From the NCBI GenBank assembly GCA_019096065.1, contig JAGUCH010000007.1:642501-706500 (forward strand): a stretch of DNA of 64,000 bases. Direction: 5' to 3'. This DNA comes from Paracyclopina nana. Lineage: Eukaryota > Arthropoda > Copepoda > Cyclopoida > Cyclopettidae. The notes under the pieces were generated by a model, which was given only the letters and a program-made list of their open reading frames with translations, had not been told where the DNA came from and did no database searches. Each line of letters starts with the position of its first letter. Position 1 is the stretch's first letter. This document shows positions 39,632 to 50,700 of the stretch, in pieces. A program made the translations under genes and the position numbers.

Positions 39632-41465
39632 TTAAAAAATGTTTGTTTTCCGCCGCCGACTTTTGAGTTCTTTATATACAATATAGTTGGACCTTGCTTG
39701 ACTAGAATGCCATTGGAGGAGGTGAGACACCTTGCTGTCAATTTCAAGCACTGTGTCCTTGATGGCCTGGAAGTAGACTTTCTTGTAGGAGCCAGGCTTG
39801 TGCTCGAGCAATATGCGAAAAGTCCACAGGTCCTCCACGTCATCAGATTTCTCTGTGATTTCACAGGCCACAATGGCCTCCATGTTGAAAGAGCCCTCCT
39901 TTGGAATGCTATGGGCTGCAGCCCAAATTCTTCCAGAAGGAGTCTGGTGAGGAAAGATGTCAAACTTGTCCTGAGAAATGGCCAACACGACAGCCATCTT
40001 GGACCTGATCTTGGTGATGAGCCAGACATCCCTGTACTCTTGGTAGGTGGCAGCATCCATGGCATAAAACTCGAGAAACTTGGTTTGGTCAGAAGGTTCA
40101 AATTCAGCACATCTTCGGCTGTTTTCTCTCACGATGAAAAATTCAATGTCATCCACTGCATGTAATGTTTGGGTGGGCTCCAGGGCTTTGCCTGGAGTGC
40201 TTTTGGGCTCTAAAAAGTAGGTGTAGGTGACGCCGGATCGTTGCCTGAACTTGTGCCTGGCCATGGCCTTGTCAATCACGTTTTTGGCAATGATGTCCCG
40301 CGAGGGTAATGGCAGTACTGTATAGGTCCCATCAGGTAGAGTGATTTTGACATCTAAAACGGCAGTGTCAGTTTCGTCTTCAGCATTGTTGTTGACAAGG
40401 GCATAGTCACTGAAGCCAAACTTGGAAATGGGCTCCAGCTTGTCAATGGGTCTTAGCTCCCATTCAATGGATCCATCAGAGTCAGCCAAGTAAAGGCTAA
40501 AGCTGTCAACATTGTGAGACTTGAGCACAGGCTCCTGCTGCTCATTCACATATTTCCAGCATAGGAAACCAATGACATCTCTCACAATGGTGTTGGGGTG
40601 AATTTTCCCCTCCAAATAGTTATGCTTGCCTTCTGAGGTTGCTTGCAAAGCAGTGAGAAAGGCGCGTATTAAAATGCTTTCGGCTGGAGGCTTGTCAGTG
40701 GTGTCAAACCTGCTGAAATCTGCAAAAGGATTCTCTTCTAGCTGAGGTAAAGTTTCAATCTTTTGAGATAAAAGTGACTCTTTTCTGGCAGGCTTTGCAA
40801 GTTGGCTCCTCTCAGATTCCTTCTCGATTTTAAGCCTGAAAATAATATATATGCAAATTAAAATTGTTTTCCCATAGATGGCACAGCCAAAAATTGAGGC
40901 AGCACTACCAGGTGTCGATTGTAAATTATCCCAGCTTTATTACAAAAATCGCCGAAAAGCAAACTTTATTGAAGTGATTTATCCTAGGATGGGAACACTT
41001 CTTACCCTTTCTACTCTAGCGCCATCTAGAATAATTTATTGGACTAATATGAATAGGTACTTACTTTTTAGGGAAAATGTCTTCTAATGTTGACAAGTCA
41101 ATTGAGGGCAAAGGATCTTTCCATGATACAGTTCTAACATCAATTTGCTTGCTTCTGTCACTCTTGAGCTTCTCTAGTTTTCGCTCAGTGTTACATCTCG
41201 GCCTCAGCGGATTTCGGCCAATTCGAATTTCAAGGGATCTCGACAGTGGATCCTCGTCTTCAGTCTCTTCAGTGATGTCATTGGGATTAAGCAGGCCTTT
41301 TTCAAGGTACAACTCTGACGCGTTTGGGTCTCGCTTGGCTAATTGCAAAAGTTGGCCTTTTTTGTCCTCGGTGAGCACAATTTCACTGTTTCCGGTGCTG
41401 TCAGAGACCACGAATGAGTTTTGAATGTGAGACAAGATCCACAGTGGATTGTCATGCAAGGCCAT
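39632..41465 (-). CDS. MAPKAP1: SIN1 / MAPKAP1, TORC2 subunit
   Basis: Essential TORC2 component that positions AKT/SGK and binds membranes. Exons 41465-41065 and 40835-39632 flank a 229 bp intron (40836-41064) and give 534 aa (human 522). The N-terminal domain starts MALHDNPLWILSHIQNSFVVSDSTG, like human SIN1. The middle NPFADFSRFD motif and the CRIM domain (IVRDVIGFLCWKYVNEQQEP, PIDKLEPISKFGFSDYALV) are clear. These are followed by the Ras-binding-like domain and the C-terminal PH domain (YQEYRDVWLITKIRSKM..FDIFP). The junction IFPKK|LKIEKE forms in frame. The C-terminus is short and basic (KSRRRKTNIF). Confidence 0.94.
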
Positions 41466-41763
41466 TCTCAGTATTTCATCTTTGGCCTTTTAGTTGTTGT
41501 TGTTTTTGAGTCAGTCTTGTAATCTAGCTCGGGCAGTGGGCGCTACCAGGCATTGATTTGGCAAATATCACCCAACACATATGAAAAAAGCCAAAACAAG
41601 GTTTTTGCATTTATCATCCTATTTTCTTTACTATTTCTTCAAATTAAGTAAAAAGAATGGAAGTAGGACAATCTGTGTACATTCACATAGGAATTTTATT
41701 TAAGTGAATAATATGCAAGTATGTACAATGTAGCAGAAGAACCATGGATAACTTCAGCCCACT

Positions 41764-43871
41764 TCAGGCTTTGAGAGGTGTATCAAGTGCATCATCTAAA
41801 AGCAAGAAATATATCAAGTTATAAGTTATAAATGAGGTGTTATTAAAAACTCATTTTAAAGTACCTTCGGCCTCTTCCTCATCCTCACTATCCTCATCAC
41901 TCTCGAAGGTTGAGTCAGGAATGTCGTACAAGCGGATGACTGACTTCATTGGATCCTTGACAATCAAATACTTGCCATCCTTTTGAGCCATAACAATGTC
42001 GACAATACACCTGATGATGCCCCATGCATTATCCATTGAGAGATTGATCTGGGCGGCAAATTCAGATGGCTTGAAATGCTGGGTGCCAAGAATAACATGC
42101 CTCGAAGAGTCCTTCATGTTGAACCTTGTGATATATCCAAACTTGATGATGTCAGACCCCGCTAACAGAGCTTGAACAGTCCACTTGCTGAGTTTGCAAG
42201 CATTATGCTTGAGCTCGTTCGCAAGAACAGCTCCTCGCTGAACATCCAGCTTTTGACGCCAGTCAATGTTGCCAGAGTATCTCGAGTCCCACTCATTGAG
42301 CGCCTTGATATTCATGTAAGCCAGGTCCTTGTCATTAGATCCAGTCACAGTGACAGCATCATGCTCAGTGCGAGCAATCAGGTGAATGTCATTGCCCAAG
42401 TTCCATTTTCTGTAGCGGTAGCCAACAGAAGCAACCGATGCTTTGGCAGATTCAGCAGCTGCCTCTTCATCAGAGTCTTCAGCGGCAGCAAAAGGATTTT
42501 CCTCAGGAAACTTGTGCTTGTCACCTTTCAGAACTTGTTGAGAGAAGTTATGGTTGATGAAAGTTGCCTCCAAAGCCAGATTTCTGGGGGAGTTGAGGCT
42601 ACTTCCTTCATCTTGGGGAGGCTCTGCTGCGTTTTCACTCACAGAGAGCAAGTCTGAAAAGTTACATTTTCATTTTCATTTTTGCACTTTAAATCATTCA
42701 AATGCATTGCAAGAAATATTATTCAGAGAGAAGATTATTTGAATCAAGCAGCCATCGAAGAGCAAGCTCAACATGGCTATCATGCGAACGAGAAAGTCAT
42801 CATTAAGACATCTGATAAATCTCAATTTAGAAAAAAACTCACCAAACTCAGTGTTGTCTCTTTTGTCAAGGAAGATTTTGCCACCTATCTTCTGCACAAC
42901 AATATCCCAAGAATAGGCAGATCTTGAGGAGGTCATCAGGGTAGCCAGAATAGCATCAGTTGCAAACACATTAGCATCAGGATGTGTCTTGGCCAATCTT
43001 CGAATTATGGGATCATCAGTAGTAGTGACAGTATGGAAGATTCTGTCAATTCTCTTCAAAGGCTTCTCATTCTTGACATTGACTCGATCATAGGTTTTGT
43101 CATAGTACTCCAAAGCACCACAGCAAAGTAAATCCTCCGGTTCATTAACTGTGGGCAGCGAAAGCTTGGACAACTGATTTCGCTCCATCTCTTCCAAGAC
43201 AATCCAGTCAGGCTTCACAGTGACAGAAGCTTCACGTTGCTTGATCTGATTCTGCCTGTTGTAATTTTGCCTGCCTCTCTGCTGTTGCTGCCATTTCCTC
43301 ATTTGCCGCGTCCTCTCCCTAAAATGAATGCAACCTGTCATTCCATGCTCTATGGGCTGGGACGTTAGTAGTCTTTACCTTTCTTTGTTCTTTTGAGCCT
43401 TGCTCAATACTTGCAGATTTTGAGCGTTCTTAGCTGCAGTCTGATTGGACCACCTTTGGCCGGGCTGATTTCCAAATCCTCCGCGGAAGTTGCCACGGCC
43501 TCTAAAGAACCGTCCCCTTCCATACATCGGCCTCAGAGCCCTGGAAGTGTCCACCAGCTGGAACGAGCTCTCGTCCTCCTCATAGTAATACGAGTATTGG
43601 GTGCCACCCGCACCAATTGCAGAGTTGTACTTGTTTGCATAACGCCTGTCTTGGTAAGTTGCTCCAGTCCAGTCAGAAATCTAGACCAGCAAAGGTGAAA
43701 ATATGGCAGAAAAAACCCAACTTCAGTTTACTACTATACCTTTCCAAGGCGATCGGACTTGGAATACGGTTGGTAGGGCATATCCTTGAACTTTGTCTCC
43801 AAAGACGATGGCCCCCAACCCGCGGGGTTGACTTGGATCTCCGGCAATGCAAATGGCGCCTTTGCTGTCAT
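41764..43871 (-). CDS. EIF3D: Translation initiation factor eIF3 subunit D
   Basis: Cap-binding subunit of eIF3. Exons 43871-43740, 43680-43379, 43318-42843, 42653-41865 and 41795-41764 give 576 aa. Features: an N-terminal [31 protein letters not shown], the DWTGATYQD segment, an [12 protein letters not shown]-binding stretch, [102 protein letters not shown] and [22 protein letters not shown]. The last 32 bp exon is my choice: it replaces a short GTLK tail with [10 protein letters not shown]. Reading straight through exon 4 stops at 41851 and is also possible. Confidence 0.93.
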
Positions 43872-45487
43872 TTTCTCTCGATTTCTTAATAATTATGTAC
43901 CACGTGAACACCTTCGGCCGCCGGTTTGTTGATATTTGGCGAAAAAAGCCACTCTCTATTTACAGCGCTACCAGTTGACGGAAAATTTAATATTCAATAA
44001 CAAATTGGCGAGAAAACGCCAAAATATGCTGACCTACTTTCGATTCATGAAATATTAGGTATTTTTAGCTTGTGATGAAATGACATGAAGTCGAAAAAAA
44101 TAAGGCCTATTTTTTTTTAATAAATCTGGATCGTGTATTTTTCGTTTGTACTTGTGCACTAAGTGGAGTCAAATCTACGGTTGATTCTTTTAGAAAATTG
44201 CTGCTTAGGATGATAAATACGTACACAATTATAATGGTTATCTTCACGAAGAAACACACAACACTTTCAAAGTCTTTGAACAAGTTCATAGGAGCAGGAG
44301 GAGTACTTAAAAAATAGTCAAGTGAAGGGGAAAAGTTTTTGAATGTCCTAAAAAATCACCCATATCACAAATCGCTATGCGAGCTGGACGAGTAGCATTT
44401 TTGTAATTGATTTTTATCAGAGTGGGGAGGTGCTGTCAAAAATTCTTCACAACTGTTACACTGTAGCTTTTTGGTGCGAAATCAGTCTTATTCTCGTACG
44501 AACTCTCAGAGAAATTCATTTTCGTGTGTGTCATACAAATAGAAAACAGGCAAATAAGAAGAAGGAGAAAAGAAGAAGGGATTACGTCATTGTTATCATA
44601 ATAATTGTTTTAATTAGAGCTTTTGAAGCCAACTTCAGATAAAGTGTGTGATGGGCAGTAGTTCTTTTTAGAAGGGGGGATATAGCAGTCATCTACTTTT
44701 ATTTATTATTGGTGGTGGTGAGCTCTTTGTTTCGCAAAATGAACCAAAAAATGAGGTAAAATTCATGTGGGGAGGAGAGATGAAATTTAGTCTGTGTGAT
44801 AGTTTTTGTTGAACGAGATCCAAACTTTGACAAAAAGGGGTTGGAAAATTTTTTTCAGGGATTTTCAATCATCATCCTGCTGACAAAATAACCAGAATGC
44901 AGTGGAACACTTTGTGGGGTAGGAGTAAAAACAAGAAACAAAAATAGTCCTATTCAAAAAAATTAGTAGTAATCCATCTCGAGGGAGAAGTTTCAAAAAC
45001 ACAACCATGACCGCGTTTTACATTAAAAAAGGGGGTGTAGTATAGTAGCATAATCTTTAGTTTACGAGAGTATAGCTGCTGCAGATGCTATATGATAATT
45101 TCTTTTATACATGATTTGGTTACTTAGTTGTATGCGCGATATATCGAGTTTTTACACAATTATTGTGAGTCTTCCATCAAGATGACGGGCTATTCTCTCT
45201 CGGTTGTCAATAAACCCTAAAACAGCTAATCTTCTGCTTTTTACACTCAATTCTTCAGTCGACATTTGCAGGAGGAAGAAATTGCCACTCTTTCTCGCGT
45301 CCTATAGATCGTCGTAGCTTTTGTACCACAAAAATTCTTCAGGCTCTTGACCGCGCGAATGACATCATGTGCACTTCGTACAAAGATAGAAAGAGAAGAC
45401 GAGCTTATGAACAATCATGGGTATGAGGAGGATCTTCAATGGCAGTGTTGGTTCATCTCCTTGACAGCAGAGTTGTAGAAAATTTCT
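43872..45487. other. Intergenic / probable 3' UTR of the short KDM6 gene
   Basis: 1.6 kb, AT-rich, with short unsupported ORFs only. A TTTATT at about 44698 is AATAAA on the minus strand, about 790 bp after the KDM6 stop, and could end its 3' UTR. The eIF3D promoter lies at the left end. No shared repeats were seen. Confidence 0.45.
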
Positions 45488-47636
45488 TCAGATCTGGCTT
45501 GGAATGCGAGTGGTGGTCTCGCAAAACTCGAGGCCACTTTGCGGCAACGTGGCCTCACGCCTGTCCACCAGCTTGAAGTCGTCGTACACTTGCAGCAACT
45601 CCTCTTCAGTCCACTCCTCCAGGCAAATGAAGCCCTTCAGCTGGGGCGACTGCTCCAGAGAGCAATTCAGGCAGTGCACGACATACTTTTTCTCGTTTTC
45701 TTTGACAAACAGGTTGTTGAAGACCTCTTCGTCGCACACGCCGCAGTAATGAGCAGGCTCGTTTTTGCGCCGCCCATGGAACCTGATGGGGATCCCCTTG
45801 GATTTGACAAAGGCCTGGGTCTGCATGGAGAACCGAAGGGTTTGTTGCAGCGTGCCCTTGATGTAAGCGTGCAGCTTGGGGCACGTGGGCTTGAGGTTTC
45901 GCGCCAGGTTCCACGACAGGAGACACATGGCCACGATGGATTGGAACCTCTGCGACTTGTTCCACTCGTAACGCTCCATAGCCAGCAAGTATTGGCGGTC
46001 AGTCAGTGGGCCTACATTCCATGCGATATTGTTGCACCAACCAGCGGCCTACAAAAAAAAAATGCCACTATTAGCATCTTCAACATGACAAGATTTTTGA
46101 TTATACGTACCTGGACCCAATGCACACATCCAGCGTTCACCCAGACTAAATCTCCAGGCCTCTGCATGAAACGGTAGCAAGGAATGCCAGCCTCCCTCAA
46201 TTCCTCCATTTTGGGCCACCATGACCCGTGCAAATAGTCCACCTGGTTTTTGGCGCACATGTTCTGCAAAACGCCCCAGTAGTCGTTGGGCACGCCGAAC
46301 CACTCCGAGTCGCCAGGACCTATGTTGATGTTGACCGCGCAAAAGTTGTTGTTCTCCTGATGTCCAGGCGTTCTCGCGCACGGCACCTTCATGTAGAGTT
46401 GCACGGTGTTCATGCCGAGGATCTGGTTGCCAATGTGCGAGAGCATGTTGCCAGCAGAAATGACTCGTGCCCAGGCTGGCAGCTTGTTCAGCTCCTTCAA
46501 CTGAGGGCCCCATTTCTTGTCGTCACTCAGGTCGCAGTTGGTGCCAAACTTGATCGTGCGTCTCGTGGGGTTCCCACTAAAGTCGAACTTGGGATTCGCC
46601 GAGGGCTCGCTCTGCAAATTGAAAATATGCCAAAAAAATGCATGAAGACATTTCAAAAAAACCTAGTTACATGGGTTGAGTAGTGCTCTTGGATAGTCTC
46701 TGCTTGGTATTCAGCATATTTGGCTATTGTGGTGTGTGACCGAGACGAGGTGCAGTACCAAACAGGACTCTCCATGTTGGGTGCCCAATTCTCGTCGGAT
46801 GTCTGCTCCATTTGGGATCGGACCTCAACCGCGTGGTTGGGATGCGTCTCCACCAATCTCTTGGTGGAGTACAAGCTGAGGTCCATGTTGCATGCGTTGG
46901 CCAGATTTCGCACCAGCACAATCGGCCTCTTGAGGCAGATGTCGAGCAGTTGCGGGGAGAAGGCTTCATCCATGGTGTTCACATAGACACTGGGCGTGAG
47001 GGGGAGCAGTTCGCCCTCTGTGAGAGGGACGGTCGGTTTGGGAGTGCAGACTGAGCCTTTGGAGGATGCAGCATCCAAGAGTAGTGAGGTAGATATCCTG
47101 CCCGCCTCGTCGAAGCCGAGCTTGCCAATTTCCTGCTTGAGCGCCTGGCTGTCGAGGTCAAGGCTGAATGGCTTGTCCGGTGGGGGAGGAGGGTCATAGG
47201 GTGGCAGTGTGTGTTTCTTCGAGGCAATGGGTATGTTCATGGGAGCTCCACCCATGGGAGCAGACATGGCCGCACCCTTGGCAGGTAGAAGGCCATGGCC
47301 TCTGGCAGTGGCTCTGGATAGTTGAGCAGAACTCTTGAGGGGAATTATTCTGTCACTCGTAGTTGAAGAGGGATTGACTAACATGCACGAGGGGCTTCCA
47401 CTTCTGGAGCCGTTCGTCCCGATTTTCACCTTCAACTTGACTGGAGGTCTGAGATCATCAAAGTCTTCCGCCACGCTCTTAATACTACTGATGGGCCGTT
47501 TAAATTTGCTACTGTCCAATGATGCTGACGATGAAGTGGCTGCTGATGTGGCCAGCCTCTCTAATTTCACCTCACACTTCTTCCCAGCTGTCGGGCAGAC
47601 AGCTGCACCGCCCGCTGCGACCGTCATGAGGCCCAT
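45488..47636 (-). CDS. TPR-less KDM6 (UTX/JMJD3-type) H3K27 demethylase, tandem copy
   Basis: JmjC lysine demethylase. Exons 47636-46671, 46611-46111 and 46048-45488 give 675 aa. The ATG at 47636 is the first after an in-frame stop. It lacks TPRs: a Ser/Pro-rich N-terminus leads to [14 protein letters not shown], the helical linker ([23 protein letters not shown]) and the JmjC domain. The JmjC domain has iron ligands H-x-E in HQENNNFC and a distal His in [10 protein letters not shown], with 2-oxoglutarate residues in KVPCARTPG. The GATA-like zinc domain is present ([15 protein letters not shown]). The domain is closer to vertebrate UTX than the neighbouring long gene is (for example [24 protein letters not shown]). 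It starts only 159 bp after the stop of that gene, so it may depend on a very short promoter or on a shared transcript. Confidence 0.9.
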
Positions 47637-47795
47637 TTGTCGATCATTCAAGTCTCAGAGGTCCGGCCCCATAAATTGTGATCACCACTCTGAAATGGCA
47701 AATTAGAATCTCGTATCAGTTAAGCAATTCAGATGACTAACAAGTCAAAGTATGTATAGATAAGCTTTTATCATTTCGCATATAGGAGGTCAAAT

Positions 47796-50700
47796 TTAAA
47801 GGTCCATTCTTTGCTGCTGCTGCTGTTGAGCCAGCCGCTGCTGGTATTGTCCCATGGCTGCAAGCAGATCCGGATTGATGGACGATCCGCTCGCTGCTGC
47901 AGCAGCCACTGAAAAGGCAGAGGCCAAAGAGGAGGGCGAGGACACAGCCATGGCCAAAGCCATTTGAGAGGCAGCAGAGTTCACTGGCGAGGTCACAGAA
48001 GCTGAGCTGGAGGCTACTGGAATGGCCGCAGGATTGGCAGCCACGCCTGCTGCCACAGGGCTAGAATGTTGGTGGTGCAACTTGAAGGCATCGTACACAT
48101 CGCTCAGCTCCTTCACTTTGTACTCCTCCAGGCAAATGAAGCCTGATAGAGTGGGCGACCTCCGATGCGCACAATTCAGGCACTGTATCAGGTGATTCTC
48201 GTCGCCAGCCTTGAGGAAGAAAATGCCGAAAATCTCCTTGTCACAGTGGCCGCAAAAGTTGGCCGGATCTGTCCTCTGATGCCCGTGGAACCTGAGCTCA
48301 CAGCCCAAGCTTTTCACGTACTCCTGAGTGAGTACCACTTGTTTGAGGGATTGCAGCAGGGCCTTTTTGACGGCCTCGTACAACTTCAGATCAGATACGC
48401 GCACATTTCTCGCCAGGTTCCACGTCAAGTGTGTCATGCCCACGACGGATTTGAAGTTTTGCAACTTGTTCCACTCGTAGCGCTCGAGCGCAACAGAAAA
48501 CTGCTTGTAGTTGAGCGGTGCGACGTTCCACGTGATGCTGTTGCACCATCCCTGAGCCTGGGTCCAGTGCACACAGCCCGAGTTCACCCAGACCAAATCT
48601 CCGGGACGCTGAAGGAACCGGTACACAGGAATCTCATCGTCCATCAAATCTTGCATGTTGGGCCACCACTGCGAGTGCAAATAGTTCACTCCGTGCTTGT
48701 CGCACAGAGCCTTCAAAGCACCCCAATATTCGAAGGGCACACCGAACCACTCGCAGTCGCCAGGGCCAATGTTGAGATTGATGATGCTGAAGCTTTCTTG
48801 ATGGGAGGGCGATCTCGCATGCGGAACCTTCATGGTGAGCTTGACGGTGTTCATACCCTGAATAGGGTAGCCCAAATGTGATAACATGTTGCCGGCTGAC
48901 ACCACTCGCGCCCACGAAGGCAGCTTTGTCAACTCGGACAGCTGCAGCTTCCACCTTCGATTGTCGGACAAGTCCACGTTATCAGTAAACTTGAGGGTGG
49001 GACACGCTTTTCGCCTGGCTTCGTGACGAAACGCTGCTGCTGCAGCTCCGCTATTCGTCGTCTTGTCCTGCTCTTCCTTGAGATTCTCCTGGAACTGAGC
49101 CATTTGGTACCTGGCAAATTTGCCCAAGGTCGTGAATGCACTGCTGGACGGGCACTTCCAGCTGGACTTGGCCTCGAAGCCGACACTGTCAGGCCTCAGC
49201 TGGGCCTTGATCTCGATCGTTTGACTGGGGTTCGTCTCCATCAGAGCCTTGGTGGAGAAAAGGCCACAGTCCATTTTAAGGGCACTCGCGATGCCTCTCA
49301 CCACCGTGATGGGGTGTTGCAGGCAGAATTCCTGCAGCTGAGGAGAGAACGCGTCCTTTTTGTTGTCCAAGTACACGCTTGGGGTGGGAGGCAGGAGCTG
49401 CTCCTTGCTCAACTTGGCCGTTGGCCTTTCAGGCACATGAGGAAGGCTGTGAGCAGCGTCGAGCACTTTGGTGATTGTGATGTCCTTCTTGGCAAACGCC
49501 ACGCACGCATCGATGATTTCTCCTCCTTTCATGCCAATGTTGACACTCAGTTTCACTGGTATGCTCGACTTGACCGTCTCCAACTTGGTTGGAATGTCAA
49601 GTGAGCTGACTTTGACCTCCTTGGTCTCATCCTCGGAGGAGTGTGGAGGCGTCTCTCCAGCCCCCTCTGGCTTAATATCATTGATGTCCAGACCTTCACC
49701 GCCATCAGCTTGAATCTGCTTCAAGAGGCTTTCAGCAAAAGAGCCAATATCTTGCTGGGAGATGAGATCTTCCAGCTCTTTGTCACTGACACTACCAAGG
49801 TCCTTGTTTTCGAGGTCGAGCACACTGGTTGTATCATGCTGCTGCTGCTGCTGCTGTTGTTGTTGCTGTTGCTGCTGCTGTTGCTGTTGCTCAACCTGTT
49901 GCTGCCTGGTGGCCTGTTGATGCGACTGCATCATCCTAAACTGATGCTGCAGTTGGTTTAGCAATTGCTGCTGCTGAGGCTGCAAGGAGGGCAAGTGTTG
50001 CAAATATTGCAAAGTTTGCAGTTGCTGCTGATTCAGGTAAAATGGCGGCCGCACCATCTGCGGTTGAGGCTGCGGCTGGATCTTCATTTGCGCCTCCTTG
50101 TTGCGCTGCTGCTGCCCTGGCGGATGTCTGGACGTCATTTCATTGCTGATGGGTAAATTCCAAGCTTCCTCCACGGACGGCAGTTGCTTGGGCTTCATGC
50201 CAACAGGAGTGGGCTGCATGGGGGTCGGAGGCGGGGGCGGGAGGTTGCTCAGCTGGGCTTTCAGGTACTTGATCCTCTGGTGAAGGTGCGGCGAGTTGGC
50301 ACCCTTCGCATTGTTATAGCAAGCCAGAGCATCTTGAGGCTGCCTCGTTGACTCGTAGAGGAGACCCAGGTTGGTCCAAGCTGCCGAGTGGTTCTTGTCC
50401 AATTGCACTGCACATATGTAGGCCTGGAGGGCGTCCATGGGCTGGGCCTGCTGCTGGTACAAAACTCCTATGGAGCACCAGGTGTCAGCATTGCTCTCCG
50501 ATTTGTCCACCGAGTTGCGGTAGGCGACAAACGCCTCGTGGACCTTGCCAAGGCCCGCGAAGCACCTGCCCAGCAGGTACAAGGTCTGCCCGTGGTTCTT
50601 CTTGATGCTGCACTCGTTCGACCGCTGCAAATACTGGATGGCTGTGTGCAAACGAGCAGCTCTGTCGCCGAGAGCCTCCACGCTGTGAAACATCCAGCCC

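Noticed and set aside
44430..44642. Small ORF in the KDM6 3' flank
   Set aside because: Low-complexity Lys/Ile-rich, no homology; consistent with 3' UTR or intergenic DNA.
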